DNA of 64,000 bases from Isoetes taiwanensis (GCA_021234155.1 JAJEKV010000040.1:2333799-2397798), one strand, 5' to 3'; positions 35,595 through 48,470 are shown, numbered from the stretch's first letter. Made by a program: numbers and translations. The notes: generated by a model from the letters alone, not told the origin.

Positions 35595-38420
35595 GGGCCG
35601 TGGAACTTGTCCCCTAGGGTAATTTCGCATTCCAGATGACATGGAGAGGTCGGATCGCCAATCCGGGGCCTCCTCCATGCCCCAAAATCAAAAACGTGGT
35701 CTAAACCCCCCGCCGTGGCCAACGGTGGCCATCCCAATCAAAAATCGAGGGTCTAAAGCTCGCCCCGAAATACCGGGATTTTCCCTCAGACACCGGGCCA
35801 CTTGGCAAGCCAGCTGGTTGAAAACCATGATTTTTCCCCCCCCCATGCATTAATCATGAATTTCCGGATCATAAACACAAAGAAAAGCATGTATAAAAAT
35901 CCGGTCTCAAAAAAGGTGAAATTGGCAGGATAAAAGCATGACGCTGCACACGCAAGAGAAAATGCACCGGGCAATAGAAGCACAAGCAGGAGGCATGAGA
36001 CGAAGCTTCCGAGCCAACCCCTTCCCGGGAGGCCACCGGCCGGTAACGCCCCACTGGGCAAAGGGAGCTAGCTTTGCTTCTCCGTGGTCACATGTATACC
36101 ACCCTAGCAGTCCTAGTGCTGCTATTCTCACTGATCTTCTACTGTGGCCTCGTGGTGACCCCAAGTATCTTGTTCTCGCAGCTAGTCCAAGCCGGGGCCG
36201 AGGACCCGGCCGACCCCACTCCGGAATCGGTGAGAAACGGCTCGCCAATGGACCCGGAACATCCCCATTACCTAGGAGACCAAGTTTCGTAAGAAGACCA
36301 CCCCCCCTCCAAGAAACGCCAAAGTAGGTCGTTTACTACACACTTGTAGTCAATTGGCATGGAGGTGGATGCCTAATACCTCCTAGTGGGGGGGGTAAGT
36401 GATTGATCCCCGGGAAAACCGGTAGTGGAACTTGTCCTCTAGGGTAATTTCTGGCGCCTGACGATGTGGAGAGGTCGGATCGCCAATCGGGGGCCTCCAT
36501 GCCCCAAAATCGAAAACGTGGTCTAAACCTCGCTGGCCAACGGGCCATCCCAATCAAAAATCGAGGGTCTAAAGCTCGCCAAAAATACCGGGATTTTCCT
36601 CAGATGCTCAGGGCCACTTGGCAAGCCAGCTGGCTGAAAATCAGGATTTTCCCCCCGCCCCATGCATTAATTATGAATTTCCTGAGCATAAACAAAAAAA
36701 ACACGTATAAAAAATCGGGTCTCGAAAAAGGTGAAATCTTGGCAGGATATGCAACATGACGCCGCACACGCAAGAGAAAATGCACCGACAATAGAAGCAC
36801 AAGCGCAGGCATGAGACGAAGCTTCCGAGCCAACCCCTTTCGGAGGCCACCGGCCCAGAACGCCCACCGAAAGAAAGTGGAGCTAGCTTTTCTTCTCCGC
36901 GGGTCACATGTATACCACCTAGCAGTCCTAGTGCTCCTATTGTCACTTCAATCTTCTACTGTGGCCTCGTGGTGAACCCCAAGTATCTTGTTCTTGCAGC
37001 TAATCCAAGTCGGGCCGAGGACTGGCGGACCCCACTCCGAATCAGAACCGGCTCCCGCCAATGGACCCGAACATCCCCATTACCTAGGGGACCAAGTTTC
37101 ATGGGCGTAAGACCACCCCTCCAAGAAACGCCAAAGTAGGTCGCTTACTACACACTTGTAGTCAATTGGCATGGAGGTGGATGATGAATACCTCCTAGTG
37201 AGGGGTAAGTGATTGATCCCCGGGAAAACTCGGCGCCGTGGAAGTTGTCCCCTAGGGTAATTTCGCCGCCCGGACGACGCCGGGCGAGGTCGGATTGCAA
37301 ACCGGGCCTCCTCCATGCCCCAAAATCAAAAAACGTGGTCTAAACCCCCTCGGCCAAGGCCAACGGTGGCCATCCCAATCAAAAATCGAGGGTCTAAAAC
37401 TCATCCGAAATACCGGGATTTTCCCTATACTCGGGCCACTTGGCAAGCCAGCTGGCTGAAAACCAGGATTTTTCCCCGCCCCATGCATTAATTATGAATT
37501 TCCGAGCATAAACACAAAGAAAAGCATGATAAAAAATTGGTCTCAAAAAAAGGTGAAAATTATGTGATGTGCAGCATGACGCAGACACGCAAGAGAAAAT
37601 GCACCGCAATAGAAGCACAAGCAGAGGCATGAGACGAAGCCCGAGCCAACCCCTTCCTGAGACCACCGGGCCGGTAACGCCCTACTAGGTAGTGGAGCTA
37701 GCTTTGCTTCTCCCGTGGTCACATGTATACCACCTAGCAGTCCTAGTGCTGCTATTCTCACTTCAATCTTCTACTGTGGCCTCGTGGTGAACCCCAAGTA
37801 TCTTGTTCTCGCAGCTAGTCCAAGTCGGGGAGGAGGACGGGCCGGACCCCACTCCCGAATCAAGAACTGGCCCGCCTAATGGACCCGAACATCCCCATTA
37901 CCTAGGGACCAAGTTTCGGGGCGTAAGACCACCCCCTCCAAGAAACGCCAAAGTAGGTCGCTTACTACACACTTGTAGTCAATTGGCATGGAGGTGGATG
38001 CCAATACCTCCTAGTGAGGGGTAAGTGATTGATCCCCGGGAAAACTCGCCGCGGAACTTGTCCCCTAGGGTAATTTCGCCGCTCCTGACGACGCGGGCGA
38101 GGTCGGATCGCCAACCGGCCTCCTCCATGCCCCAAAATCGAAAAACGTGGTCTAAACCTTGTCGTGGCCAAATACGCCATCCCAATAAAAAATCGAGGGT
38201 CTAAAACTCATCCGAAATACCGGGATTTTCCTATACTCGGGGGCCACTTGGCAAGCCAGCTGGTTGAAAACCAGGATTTTTCCCCGCCCCATGCATTAAT
38301 TATGAATTTCCGGAGCATAAACACAAAGAAAAGCATGATAAAAATCCGGTCTCAAAAAGGTGAAATCTTAGGATGTGCAAAGATGACGCTGCAGACATAA
38401 GAGAAAATGCACCAGCATAT
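35595..38420 (+). repeat. ~815-bp tandem repeat, about 3.4 copies
   Basis: ggaacttgtcccctagggtaattt recurs at about 35601, 36426, 37239 and 38052 (spacings 825, 813, 813). Each unit includes catgccccaaaatc, ccaggatttttcccc, a gcacaagcag...catgagacgaagc block and cacatgtataccacc. In unit 1 a 72-codon frame (36074-36292) has a hydrophobic segment, but indels break it in the other units. Confidence 0.9.
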
Positions 38421-38504
38421 ATACCTTTGAGACTCCCCTTCACAAGAAAGGGGTCACCGCCGAGGTGCCGCCTTGTTTGCAAAGACATCCAAGGTCCATG
38501 TCAC

Positions 38505-38640
38505 CATCATCTAGCCATGTCACCTAAAATTTGCCAACATCACCCACGAAAAGACCAAAGATGGACATCTTTGGTTTTTGGCCTAGTCAAAACTTGACCT
38601 TGCTTACTTTGGCATGCCATGTCACCACTTGGGGTGCCTA
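38505..38640 (-). repeat. Right arm of the internal inverted repeat in B
   Basis: Reverse complement of 34506-34660, including ctagccatgtcacc, gaccaaagatggacatctttgg and cctagtcaaaacttg. The array of minus-orientation 19-bp units follows directly. Confidence 0.85.
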
Positions 38641-40165
38641 GGTGGCATGCTTGAGACTAGGTGGCATGCCCCGAGCCACCTTGACATGTTGGAGCCGCAT
38701 GGCATGTTGGAGCCCTGCATGGCATGTTGGAGCCACCTTGGCATGTTTGAGCCTAGGTGGCATGTTTGAGCCACCTTGGCATGTTGGAGCCCACGTGGCA
38801 TTATGGAGTCCACGTGGCATGTTTGAGCCACCTTGGCATGTTGGAGCCTAGGTGGCATGTTTGAGCCCACCTTGAGATGTTTGAGCCACCGGGCATGTTT
38901 GAGCCCTGGGTGGCATGTTGGAGCCTAGATGGCATATGTTTGAGCCACCTAGGAATGTTTGAGCCTAGGTGGCATGTTGGAGCCAACGTGGCATATTTGA
39001 GCCACCTTGGCAAGTTGGAGCATAGGTGGTATGTTGGAGCCCGCAGGTGGCATGTTTGGAGCACGTTGGAGCCTAGGTGGCATGTTTGAGCCATTTTGTC
39101 ATGTTGAGCCCTAGGTGGCATGTTTGAGCCACCTTGGCATGTTTGAGCCTAGGTGGCATGTTGGAGCCACCTTGGCATGTGGGAACCACCTTTGGCATGT
39201 TTGAGCCTAGGTGGCATGTTTGAGCCACCTCCAGATGTTGGAGCCACCTTGGCATGTTCGAGCCTAGGTGGCATGTTGGAGACCACGGCATGTTTGAGCC
39301 ACCTTGCCATGTTAGAGCCTAGGTGGCATGTTGGAGCCCCGTGGTGGCATGCTTGAGCCACCTTGGCATGTTGGAGCCCACGGGCATATTTGAGCTACCT
39401 TGGCAAGTTGGAGCATAGGTGGCATGTTAGAGCCCGCGGGCATGTTTGAGCATGTTGGAGCCTAGGGGTGGCATGTTGGAGCCACCTTGGCACGTGGCAT
39501 GTTGGAGCCCACGTGGCATGTTTGAGCCTAGGTGGCATGTTAGAGCCACTGTGGCATGTTGGAGCCTAGGTGGCATGTTTGGAGCCAACTTGGCATATTT
39601 AAGCCTAGGTGGTATGTTGTGAGCCACCTTGGCATGTTGGAGGCTAGGGTGGCATGGTGGAGCCCACGCAGACAGTTTGAGCCACCTTGGCATGTTTGAG
39701 CCTAGGTGGCATGTTGGAGCCTAGGTGGCATGTTTGAGCCCACTCAGCATGTTTGAGCCTAGGTGGCATGTTTGGAGCCTAGGTGGCATGTTGGGAGCCT
39801 AGGTGGCATGTTTGAGCCTTGAGCCCAGGTGGCATGTTGGAGCCACCTTGGCATGTTGGAGCCCAAGTGAGCCCCCAGATGGCATGTTTGAGCCTATGTG
39901 GTAGTGTTTGAGCCACCTAGGAATGTTGGAGCCTAGGTGGCATGTTGGAGCCCACGTGGAGATATTTGAGCCACCTTGGCAAGTTGGAGCATAGGTGGCA
40001 TGTTGGAGCTCGGCAGGTGGCATGTTTGAGCACGCTGGAGCCTAGGTGGCATGTTTGAGCCATTTTGTCATGTTGGAGCCTAGGTGGCATGTTGGAGCCA
40101 CCTTGGCATGTTTGAGCCTAGGTGGCATGTTAGAGCCACCTTGGCATGTTGGTGCCCAATGCTAT
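38640..40165 (-). repeat. 19-bp minisatellite array, minus orientation (1.5 kb)
   Basis: About 75 units of the tgttggagcctaggtggca / tgtttgagccaccttggca pair, with occasional 2-6 base losses. It mirrors the plus array at 33971-34505 across the 3.8-kb core. Confidence 0.92.
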
Positions 40166-40224
40166 GCAAAAAATAGGTGTTAAGTAATTGAAGTAGTTGA
40201 AGTAACTTGTGTTACATGGAATAC

Positions 40225-40760
40225 TAGTATAAGAACATGTGATCGCACGAATAGAAGCATCACATGTAGCAAATCAAGTACTGGGTCCTACCACTATAAA
40301 GACCCGCGGATATGGAAGGATAGGACATGTAGAGAATCAAGTACTCTTTCCTACTTCTATAAAGACATGTGAGAATAGAAGTATTACACATGTCGTGAAT
40401 TCATGTATTCTTTCCTACAATGCCTTAGCAACAAAGTACTGGTCCTACTACTATAAAGACATGTGACATGGAAGATATGACATGTAGAGAATCAAGTATT
40501 CTTTTCCCGACTTTCTATAAAGACATGTGACAATAGAAGTATTACACATGTCGTAATTCATGTATTCTTTCCTACAATGCCTTAGCAAATAAAGTACTGC
40601 CCTACTACTATAAAGACATGTGAATGGAAGTATAGGACATGTAGAGAATCAAATATTCTTTTCCTACATCTATAAAGACATGTGACAATAGAATTATTAG
40701 ACATGTAGAAATTCAAGTACTCTTTCCTACAAAGTTGGATTGTATTATAAAATGACATGT
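40225..40760 (+). repeat. Tandem repeat with tataaagacatgtgac units (~65-90 bp)
   Basis: tataaagac recurs at about 40296, 40360, 40452, 40526, 40610 and 40673, each followed by gaatagaagtat...acatgtagagaatcaagtattctttcctac. It lies in the right sub-terminal part of B. Confidence 0.85.
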
Positions 40761-40934
40761 CACAATAGAAGAAACTACAAAACAACAAAGGGATGTTTTA
40801 GTCCACCAAAAAAAGAACACCATTATCGAACAAAACCATACCTTCACAAATCCACATGTAGGATTCTTTTGAAAACAGACATGTAGACCTACCAAAACTG
40901 ATGTTTTCAACAAGGACCAAAACCGGTGAGTGTG

Positions 40935-43191
40935 TATTCGATCCCGCAAAGTTGAGTTTGATTTTATTTCTGCCGCTTGGTCAAAAAACTAAAATTACCT
41001 TCTATTCCTTTATCAAGTGATGTAGAATTATCTTCGCTCTTGAATGTGGCCCCTCCTCCGCCTTTCTTCATTTATGGTCAAGGATGTTGAATTTCAATTG
41101 CGTGGATATATCTCAGAACGTTCTTTCATGGTTTCTAATCTTGGAGGTATGGATATTATTCTAGGCATGCCATGGCATAAGGCTATTAATCCTCTTATAG
41201 ATTGGAAAGTGTATTGTTATGTTATCCTTTGAAGGGGGTAAAAGACCTTCAAGTTTGTGAAGGATGATATTGTGTCCCTATTCCAACATTCGCTGTTATA
41301 CGCTTTTAAACGCTTGGCAATGAAAACTCATTTTGTGTATTTGGTGGTTTTAAGGCCCTAAGTCCGATGTATCTCCATTAAATGAGCGCCAAACCATCTT
41401 TTTGCATTATTTTGATGATGTCTTTTTCAATGAAATTCCACAAACTTTGCCATCCCAATGTTTGAGGACTACGTGATTGATCTTCTTCCCGGAAAGAACC
41501 TCCTAATCAAGCTCCTTATTGAGAATGCATGGCCAACAAGTTGAGATTAGGCGCGCCTTGATGAGTTACTTCAAGTCGGATTGATCCGGCCATAGTACTT
41601 CACCTTTTGGTGTCCCTGCCTTGTTGGTTAAGAAAAAAGATAATTCTTGGCGATGTGTATAGATTATCGCGCTTTGAATAAGATAAATCAGAAAAGAATA
41701 GGTTTCCTATCCCAAGGGCGGATGATTTGTTTGATCAACTCCAAGGTGCTACAGCTTTTAGCCGCCTTTGATCTTAAGTCGTGGTATTGGCAACTTAAGG
41801 TTGCGCCTCAAAGATGTTCACAAGATCGCATTTAGGACAACCTTTGACATTATGAGTTTTTAGTCATGCCATTTGGACTTATAAACGCGCCTACCTTCTT
41901 TTATGAGGCTAATGGGGCTTAATATTTGAAGATGTGCATGGTGTTTATGTTGTCGTGTTCTTTTGATGACATATTAGTTTTTAGTAAGTCCGAGGAAGAT
42001 CATTACTTGCATTTATGGAGGTTTTTTTTTTGGGTTGAGGAAGAGTCTATTACTCTTAATCCTAAGAAAAGTATATTTTTTTCAATCGGAAATTGAATAT
42101 TTGGGTCATATTGTTTTTTGCGAGGGTCTTAAAGTTGATCCCGAAGAAGGTACAAGCAATTGTGGATTGGCCTATACCTACCTTCTTTGTCGTGATTATG
42201 CCTTTTTGGGTTTATGCAAGGTTATTATAGGAAGTTTGTACAGAATTTTTGCTCGTTTAGCTTCAGATTTATATTTGTTGCTACTTAAAAGATGTTCCTT
42301 TTTTCCAATGGAATCATAATCATCAGTTTGCTTTCCAAGTTTTAAAGGATGCCATGGTTAATCCTCTTGTTCTACGCTTACAAAGTTTGGTCTACCTTTC
42401 TTTGTTATGTGTTGATGCAAGTGGTATGGCTTTTGGGCGGTTTTTGATGCGTGATGGTCATCCTATTGCTTATGAAAGTCGGAAATTTTCTCGGACAATG
42501 TGAAAGTAGATATAGTGTTTATGATAAGGAATTTCTGGCTGTCATTCATGCTTTGAAAGTGTGGCATACACTATCTTATAGGGTCACAGTTCATATTTTG
42601 ATGACCACCAAAGCATTAGGCACATTGTTTCACGAAAACATTGCTCTGAAAAGGTTAATTGAAATGGGTTGCTTTTTATGCAGCAATATGATTTCTCGAT
42701 GGATTATTGTCCCCGGTAAAGAGAATGTTGTAGCTGATGCTTTAAGTAGACGTTACGCTAGATTTGTTCTCTTTCTATAACACAATCCAACCATTTGGAG
42801 GAAATGAAACCATTGTATGCCACTTGACCTCGATTATAAGAATATTTGGTTGTTAGCTCAAAGTGGCAATGCATATGGATATAAGATCGCTAATGGGTTC
42901 TTGTATAAAGGTCCAAAGCTATGCATTGCAGCGGAACTTTAGGGTCACTTATTCTTAAAGAAGTCCATGATGCACCTATTATGGGTCATCGCGGGCGTAG
43001 GGGCAACTTTGGCAAAGCTTGAACCATACTTTATTTGGCCTCGATTGCGGAGAGATGTTTTGGTTCATATTCGCATTGTGTACTTGTCAACGGATAAAGA
43101 AAAGTTTAACAAGAAACCTCATGGTGTTCCTTTATCCTGCCTATTCGAGGGGCAAAGTGGGGAACATATCACTATGGATTTTATTGTTGGT
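40935..43191 (+). pseudogene. pol: Host Ty3 pol: protease end, reverse transcriptase, RNase H, integrase start
   Basis: Protease remnant 40938-41230 (FDFIS; NLGGMDIILGMPWHKAINP). RT about 41600-42130: MCIDYRALNKI near 41646, DLKSWYWQLKVAP near 41770 and the active-site FDDILVFSKSEEDH near 41965-42005. RNase H about 42350-42780 (YDKEFLAVIHALKVW near 42520; GKENVVADALSRR near 42716). Integrase zinc-binding region and the start of the core, MDFIVG (about 43174-43191). Frameshifts are frequent. Retroelement C interrupts the integrase core at 43191, and it resumes at 63299. Confidence 0.9.
43187..43191. other. Target-site duplication of retroelement C, left copy
   Basis: TTGGT, immediately before the LTR start. 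The right copy TTAGT (63294-63298) differs at one base. Confidence 0.8.
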
Positions 43192-44783
43192 TGTGATGTC
43201 CCTCATTTCCTTTATCGATGCCCGAATTCTAAGGAGGAGCATTCCTCCCATGCCCGCGAATGGGGCCATCCACCGACTCACCCCATGGGGCGAGCCGCTA
43301 GGGGAGTGGATGTGTCATTAATCTGCCTTCCCTCATCTATCTCAAGGAAGCGTGAACAAACAAATGTGAGCACAACTAACAATATACAAATACAATCACC
43401 ATAGAGATAGTAACATCAATTAGAGATAACAATACCTTCATAGCAACAATACAAAGGGGAGATCCTACCCCGGCTCATGGACTCAAGGGGATGACCGACG
43501 GGCTAGGTCTCCGTAGAGTTCATTGCACAGCATAATTCATGGCAATGGATTTGGTCGCATAGAACATGGCTTAGGTAGTCCACTCCATCCGCCTTCTCCC
43601 GCGTACACTTTGGGTGCAGTAGGGCAAAGTGTTGGGACTTGACCGTAGCCTGCCGGGTGAATAGCCGAGGGGCTACTACCGCTGGGTTGCATCTCCCAGC
43701 CCCCGATGAGGCAGGAGGCGAAGTTGCCTCTCCTCCGTGAGGCATCATCCATGCTCATCGCAGCGCTAGAGGGCCACCGCCCTTATTCGACTTGAACTCA
43801 CCGGAAGGTCATTTCCACCACCCCATGAGTGTCGAAGCTCATGCCTTGCCCACACGCCAGCGACAAGCCATTAAGCCTAGCCGGCCAGAGACCCCGATAG
43901 GTTTTACTACCGTGAGGGGTCAATCTGCGATGAGACAAGTTCCTCCTTATCAACCTGCCTTGCCCCTTCACCCACAAAGCCGTGGGCTCCCTCGCGGCAC
44001 GGGCCGCATTTATGTGGGAACTAAGGTGCTATGCTAGGAGCATCTACTACACAGCCTTTTAGGTCTCTACCCCCTTCCCAAAACAAGGAGATCACAGAGT
44101 GGAATACATGCAATATCACGTAACGTAAATAGAGAATCACATCAATCTATCTACTTAACATCCAATGTTAGGTTCATTCGTTAGAGTCTCGATCTAGGGA
44201 TCTACAAGGCTTCCAAGAGATGATCTAACATACTAAACTTCGGTATATTGCCACGCCCAAAGACGGTTTTGTACCAACGTAACAACTAGATACCTGCTCC
44301 CTTGGCTTGCTCCCCGATCCCTCTGAAGGCGCCCATGCTCCTCGATCTTGCCAAGACGGTTGCTACTCAACAACCTACTAGCAAACCGACTTTCTGAGAC
44401 CCGGCAATGCGATTTTGAGTCTTACCTTGGCCGAATTGGCCCAGGGAACCCTAAATCAAAGAGGAAAGGAAGCTCTAGAAAACCCTAATTGGCAATGAAA
44501 GGAGAGCTAGGGTCTAGGGTTTTAGCCCTTATATAGACCCTATCTAGGTTAGGGCATCCATATGGGCAAATGGCTTTAAGCCATTTGGAAATGGATGAAC
44601 AAGGAACCTTTTTGTTGTGTATGTTTAATTACATACCCAACATCCAAGGTTGCCCCCTAGGTGCAGCCTTTAGCTCCTAGGTGCAACGCTATCCTGTTCT
44701 CAAGTACATGTCAATTGTGACATGTAATGCGGGACGGGCAGTATAATATAATATTGGGAGCATATATTATGCCGAACGCCACA
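43192..44783 (-). repeat. 3' LTR of retroelement C
   Basis: 1592 bp. On the minus strand it starts TGTGGCGTTCGGC and ends GACATCACA. It matches 61688-63293 almost throughout, with many small indels. Confidence 0.93.
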
Positions 44784-44796
44784 TTCTCCCCACCTT
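44784..44796 (-). other. Polypurine tract of retroelement C
   Basis: AAGGTGGGGAGAA on the minus strand directly precedes the TG of the 3' LTR, as expected for the plus-strand primer of reverse transcription. Confidence 0.8.
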
Positions 44797-45900
44797 GACT
44801 TGATGTCGCCCTCAAGATCACTGCCTCCCCACCTTGGGTACCGTGATATCCCCGCAATTACAACAACTTATATATCCATGTTATATTAGTCACCTCGTGT
44901 AATATTTATAGTTTATCAGAATTGTACTATGGTGAGAGGCTCTTCCGTCCTCTACTTCATAATCTACTATTAACAAAATTAACATCAATTATAGTTTTAA
45001 GGTTTCAAACTAAAAACTTCTCATCGCCTCCTCACAACACATTATGGCAAAATTATGTGTTGTGAGTCCTCAGAAGGCCTCCCTCCTGCCGCCGGTCCCT
45101 TCTAATTGCCTCAAGCAGGATGCACGCCACGCTAGTACATATTTAATTATTATTATAAGGGTTGGTTGTAAGGGAACCACCCATTAATACAATTATATGG
45201 ATGCAAGGCATATCTCTCGGCATAGGAAGATTATGTTTCTCCCATCCTGGCCGAGGAGACAGCGCCCTATCATGCCTATATGCCGCCATGCCTACACAGT
45301 AGTTGCCTACTGGGACTTGGGTCCTTCCCAGATATGGGGCTGAAGGGCCCCTCCCGCAGGCATTGACTAGGAGGTGCTTTTCCTATCAATGCATTCCCTA
45401 ATGACCTCCTTTCTTTCGGGAGGTCGCGTCTATACGTGGAACGCAGTAGACTTCAAATCTACCTTCCACTCAATCAAGTTTTAAACGCCATCATGCCCTA
45501 CATTGACATTACACCACGCCTAGAGAGCATCGTAGTGGTCTCATCATCGGGTAGCAACGCGATGCAACCCATGCCTAGCATAGGCTGCATCGCGTAGATT
45601 ATCCTTAGCTACACATGCTTCAATCTAAACCCAAATCGACATGCCCTCAGCCCATTTCTTGGTTGTTGATGTCGACTACTTTTGATGTGAGCCGACCCTT
45701 TGCATTGCTCCATAAACTCGGGTAACGCTTCTTAAGATCTCGATTCCAGTATTCCACGTAAGGCCTTCCCACCGTAAGTGCTTCCCACTTCACAAGATAT
45801 TGGAGAAATTTTGACCTTCTTGTCTTCTTATAAGATCTATCAAGAAGGACTTCCTGGACGATTTCAATGTGCTCGTCCGGCCATTTCTAAAAACTCATTT
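44797..45900. other. 3' non-coding region of retroelement C
   Basis: Between the integrase end and the PPT no coding segment is recognised. The sequence is mixed composition with no clear repeat. Confidence 0.5.
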
Positions 45901-45904
45901 GTCT

Positions 45905-48470
45905 CTAATACTTCCTGGGGTTTGGGGTGTGCCTCTTTAGCAAACTTATGTGGAAAAACTTTATGGATTTTAAGATGTGCCGGGCAGGTCCAACTTGTAG
46001 GATTGGGTACCCTACTCTCTTCTCTATCCCGAAAGGTCCAGCCCATCTTGGAGCAAGCTTCTTGCAATTGCCGATGCGAGCTTGGCCTGCTTGACTTTGA
46101 TCTTCAACCACACTTTGTCTCCCCACTTCAAATTCTCTTCTTGTCCTATGCTTGTCTACGATGCTTTTCTGCCTCTTCTTTTTTGCAAGAAGATATCCTC
46201 TCTTCCTCCACCAAGTCTTGCATTTCAAAGCATCTGGCTGGGAGACTTCCACCTTGGACATTGTGGTTGTGCCAAGTATCCCGGTAAGACATCGATACAC
46301 CGTGAAGTTAATCATAAAAGGACTCATCCGCGATGACTCTCGCTTGGTGCCAAGTTGTATGCAAACTCTACTAGGTGGATGAAATCATCCCACTTGGATT
46401 GCTTGTTCCATACATAGCTTCTTAACATATCTTCGATGATCCCGCTTTGTCCTCTCCGTCGACCATCCGTTTGGGGATGATATGCCGCGGCTCATCGAAA
46501 AGCTTTGTCCGGATGGTGGTGAATAGGTCCCGCCAAAAGGCACTCATAAACTTGGAGTCTCTATCCGAGATTATCTCCCTTGCATGCCATGGAGCCTAAA
46601 AATCTCCTTAACAAATAGGTTGGCCGTGGTCTAACGTCGTATCTGTCCCGCGACTCGCACAAAGTGTGCCATCTTTGACAACTTATCTACTACCACCATC
46701 AAGGCATCTTTGCCCCTTGCTATTCTTGGGAGTCCTCGTAATAAAAATCCATACTTATTACCTCCCACTTAGCGCTTGGCACGGCAATGGTTCTAAGGCA
46801 CATGGAATCCGAGCTGTTCCGCCTTTGTCTGCCGGGCATATCCGCACTCTCTAATATATCTTGCTATTTCCTTCTTCATGCCGGGCCAATAATAATCGCT
46901 TCTAATCTTGATGTCTTCATGAACCCCCGTGATGCCCCGCTATGGGACTATTGTGTGTATCATTCAAGATAAGCTTTCTAACTTGAGAAGATTTTGGTAC
47001 ACACAATTTATTTTATAATATAGCAAGTTTTCTTCCTTCTTGTAGTGCCTGAACATCTCCCTTTCCTTGTCGGTCCCTGGCCTCTTTTGAAAGGCTGGCC
47101 CAAACTTCCTTTGAAGTCGGAGGTCCGCCGGCAATGTTTCCTCAATCTTCTTTCCAAACTCACTTTACGAAAGTGTTGATATGGTGTTACAATGAATTCT
47201 CGTTGCCAATGGCTTCCTCGAAAGGGCATCCGCGAACCACATTGAGCTTCCCCGGCTTATAACTTATCTCAAAGTCATATTCTTCAAAGAATTCCATCCA
47301 TCTCCTTTGCCTCAAATTGAGGAGAGCTGCCGTAAATATGTATTGAGGCTTTGATGATCTGCGGTCTAGCTGGAATTTTCTTCCAAATAGATAATGCCTC
47401 CAAATTCTTAAAGCCCTTACTATAGCCGTGGAGCTCTTGATCGTCGTTGGGTATGCTGCTCGGCTGCCGCTCAACTTCTTGGAATCATAGGCCACTACTC
47501 TTTTCCTCGCATGAGGATCGCTTTGTTGCTATCCCCGCTAGCATCTGTTGCTACGAAGCTTATCTTTGGTCGGATCCGGGCAAGACCAATACCGGGCCCT
47601 TGCGTCGTCAAAGCTTCTTTTAGTGTCTCAAATGCTTTTCGGGCCTTGTTTTGCCAATGAGTTGCCCAATCTTTTTATCTTCCCACCTTTGTGAGATCCG
47701 TTAATAGCCGCCACCTTGGCAAAATTCTTCACAAATCTTCTATAATAGCCTGCTAGTCCTAGGAAGCTCCCCGACTTCATGCGTATTCTTTGGGCCGCCG
47801 GCCGATCACGGGCTTCTATCTTCGCAGGTTCGTGGAAATGCCTTCTTTGCGGATCACGCGTGCCCCAAGTACTCCACTTTTTCCGCGCGGCGGCACTTCG
47901 ATAACCGCGAAAGAGTTGATGCCTTCTTAACTTTTCAAGCACCTTCCTCAAATGTTGGGCGGTTCCTCCACGTAGACTTTTGCAGACACCAAGATATCGT
48001 CGAAGAAGACTATGATGAAGGAATCTAGAAATTGGCGGAAGACGCCGCTCATTAACCTCATGAATGTGGTCGGGCGATTAGACAATCCAAAGGGCCTAAC
48101 CGCGGAACTCATAGTGCCCATATCTTGTCCCTGACGCCGCCTTATGGATGTCTTCTTCTTTGATCCTAACTGTGATATCCTCATCCGAGATCTATTTTGG
48201 AGAAAAATCTTCGGCTCCCTCGCAAATCGATCCATTAAGTCATTCCACCTAGGCAAGGCATACTTATTTTGATGGTGTGCTTATTTAACCGGGCGGTAAT
48301 CAATGCACATCCTAAGGCTCCCATCCTTCTTCTTCACAAAGAGAATAGGGGCTCTAACGGGGAGACACTAGGTCTTATGAACCCTAGGTCTAGCAATTCT
48401 TGCAATTGCTTTTTAACTCCGCCAACTCCTCGGTTGACATCCTATAAGGTGCCTTGCTTGTAGGTTGGCC
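45905..48470 (-). pseudogene. pol: pol of retroelement C: RT, RNase H, integrase (frameshifted)
   Basis: Read leftward: RT around 48350-47950 (SLRMCIDYRPVK; RPFGLSNRPTTFMRLM; active site IIVFFDDILVSA near 48020-47980), RNase H near 47640-47187 (FEEYDFEISYKPGKLNVV near 47300-47240), integrase core near 46600-46540 (ISDRDSKFMSAFWRDLF), and the integrase C-terminus 46327-45905 (KKLAPRWAGPF; IKFFHISLLKRHTPNP). The many frameshifts mean no single protein is made from this sequence as written. Indels at CGG-type sites suggest that part of this could be sequence error. Confidence 0.88.

Larger units (their letters stand above)
29627..40934. mobile_element. DNA transposon B (11.3 kb) inserted in the host protease, CACTA-like
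   Basis: The left end is CACACTGACCCC...TTTTTGGTCC. The right end, as reverse complement, is CACACTCACCGG-TTTTGGTCC. TAT flanks both sides (29624-29626 and 40935-40937). Deleting B with one TAT rejoins the protease start to a Phe-Asp that matches the usual Ty3 ...VLFDxGA... protease core. A 3-bp duplication with CAC-type ends fits the CACTA (En/Spm) superfamily, though CACAC is not the canonical CACTA. No transposase is visible. The cargo is a captured SDR fragment and more than 7 kb of tandem arrays, so B is non-autonomous. Confidence 0.85.

Noticed and set aside
33057-40165. Open frames through the 19-bp arrays (for example 33685-33906, 33951-34343, 38801-39121) giving His/Trp/Leu-rich repeat proteins
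   Set aside because: Three 19-bp units make 57 bp, so any frame stays open by repetition. No start context, no unique sequence, and frames break wherever a unit loses a base.
45778-46287. 169-codon plus-strand frame within retroelement C
   Set aside because: Antisense shadow of the integrase C-terminus, which is readable on the minus strand.
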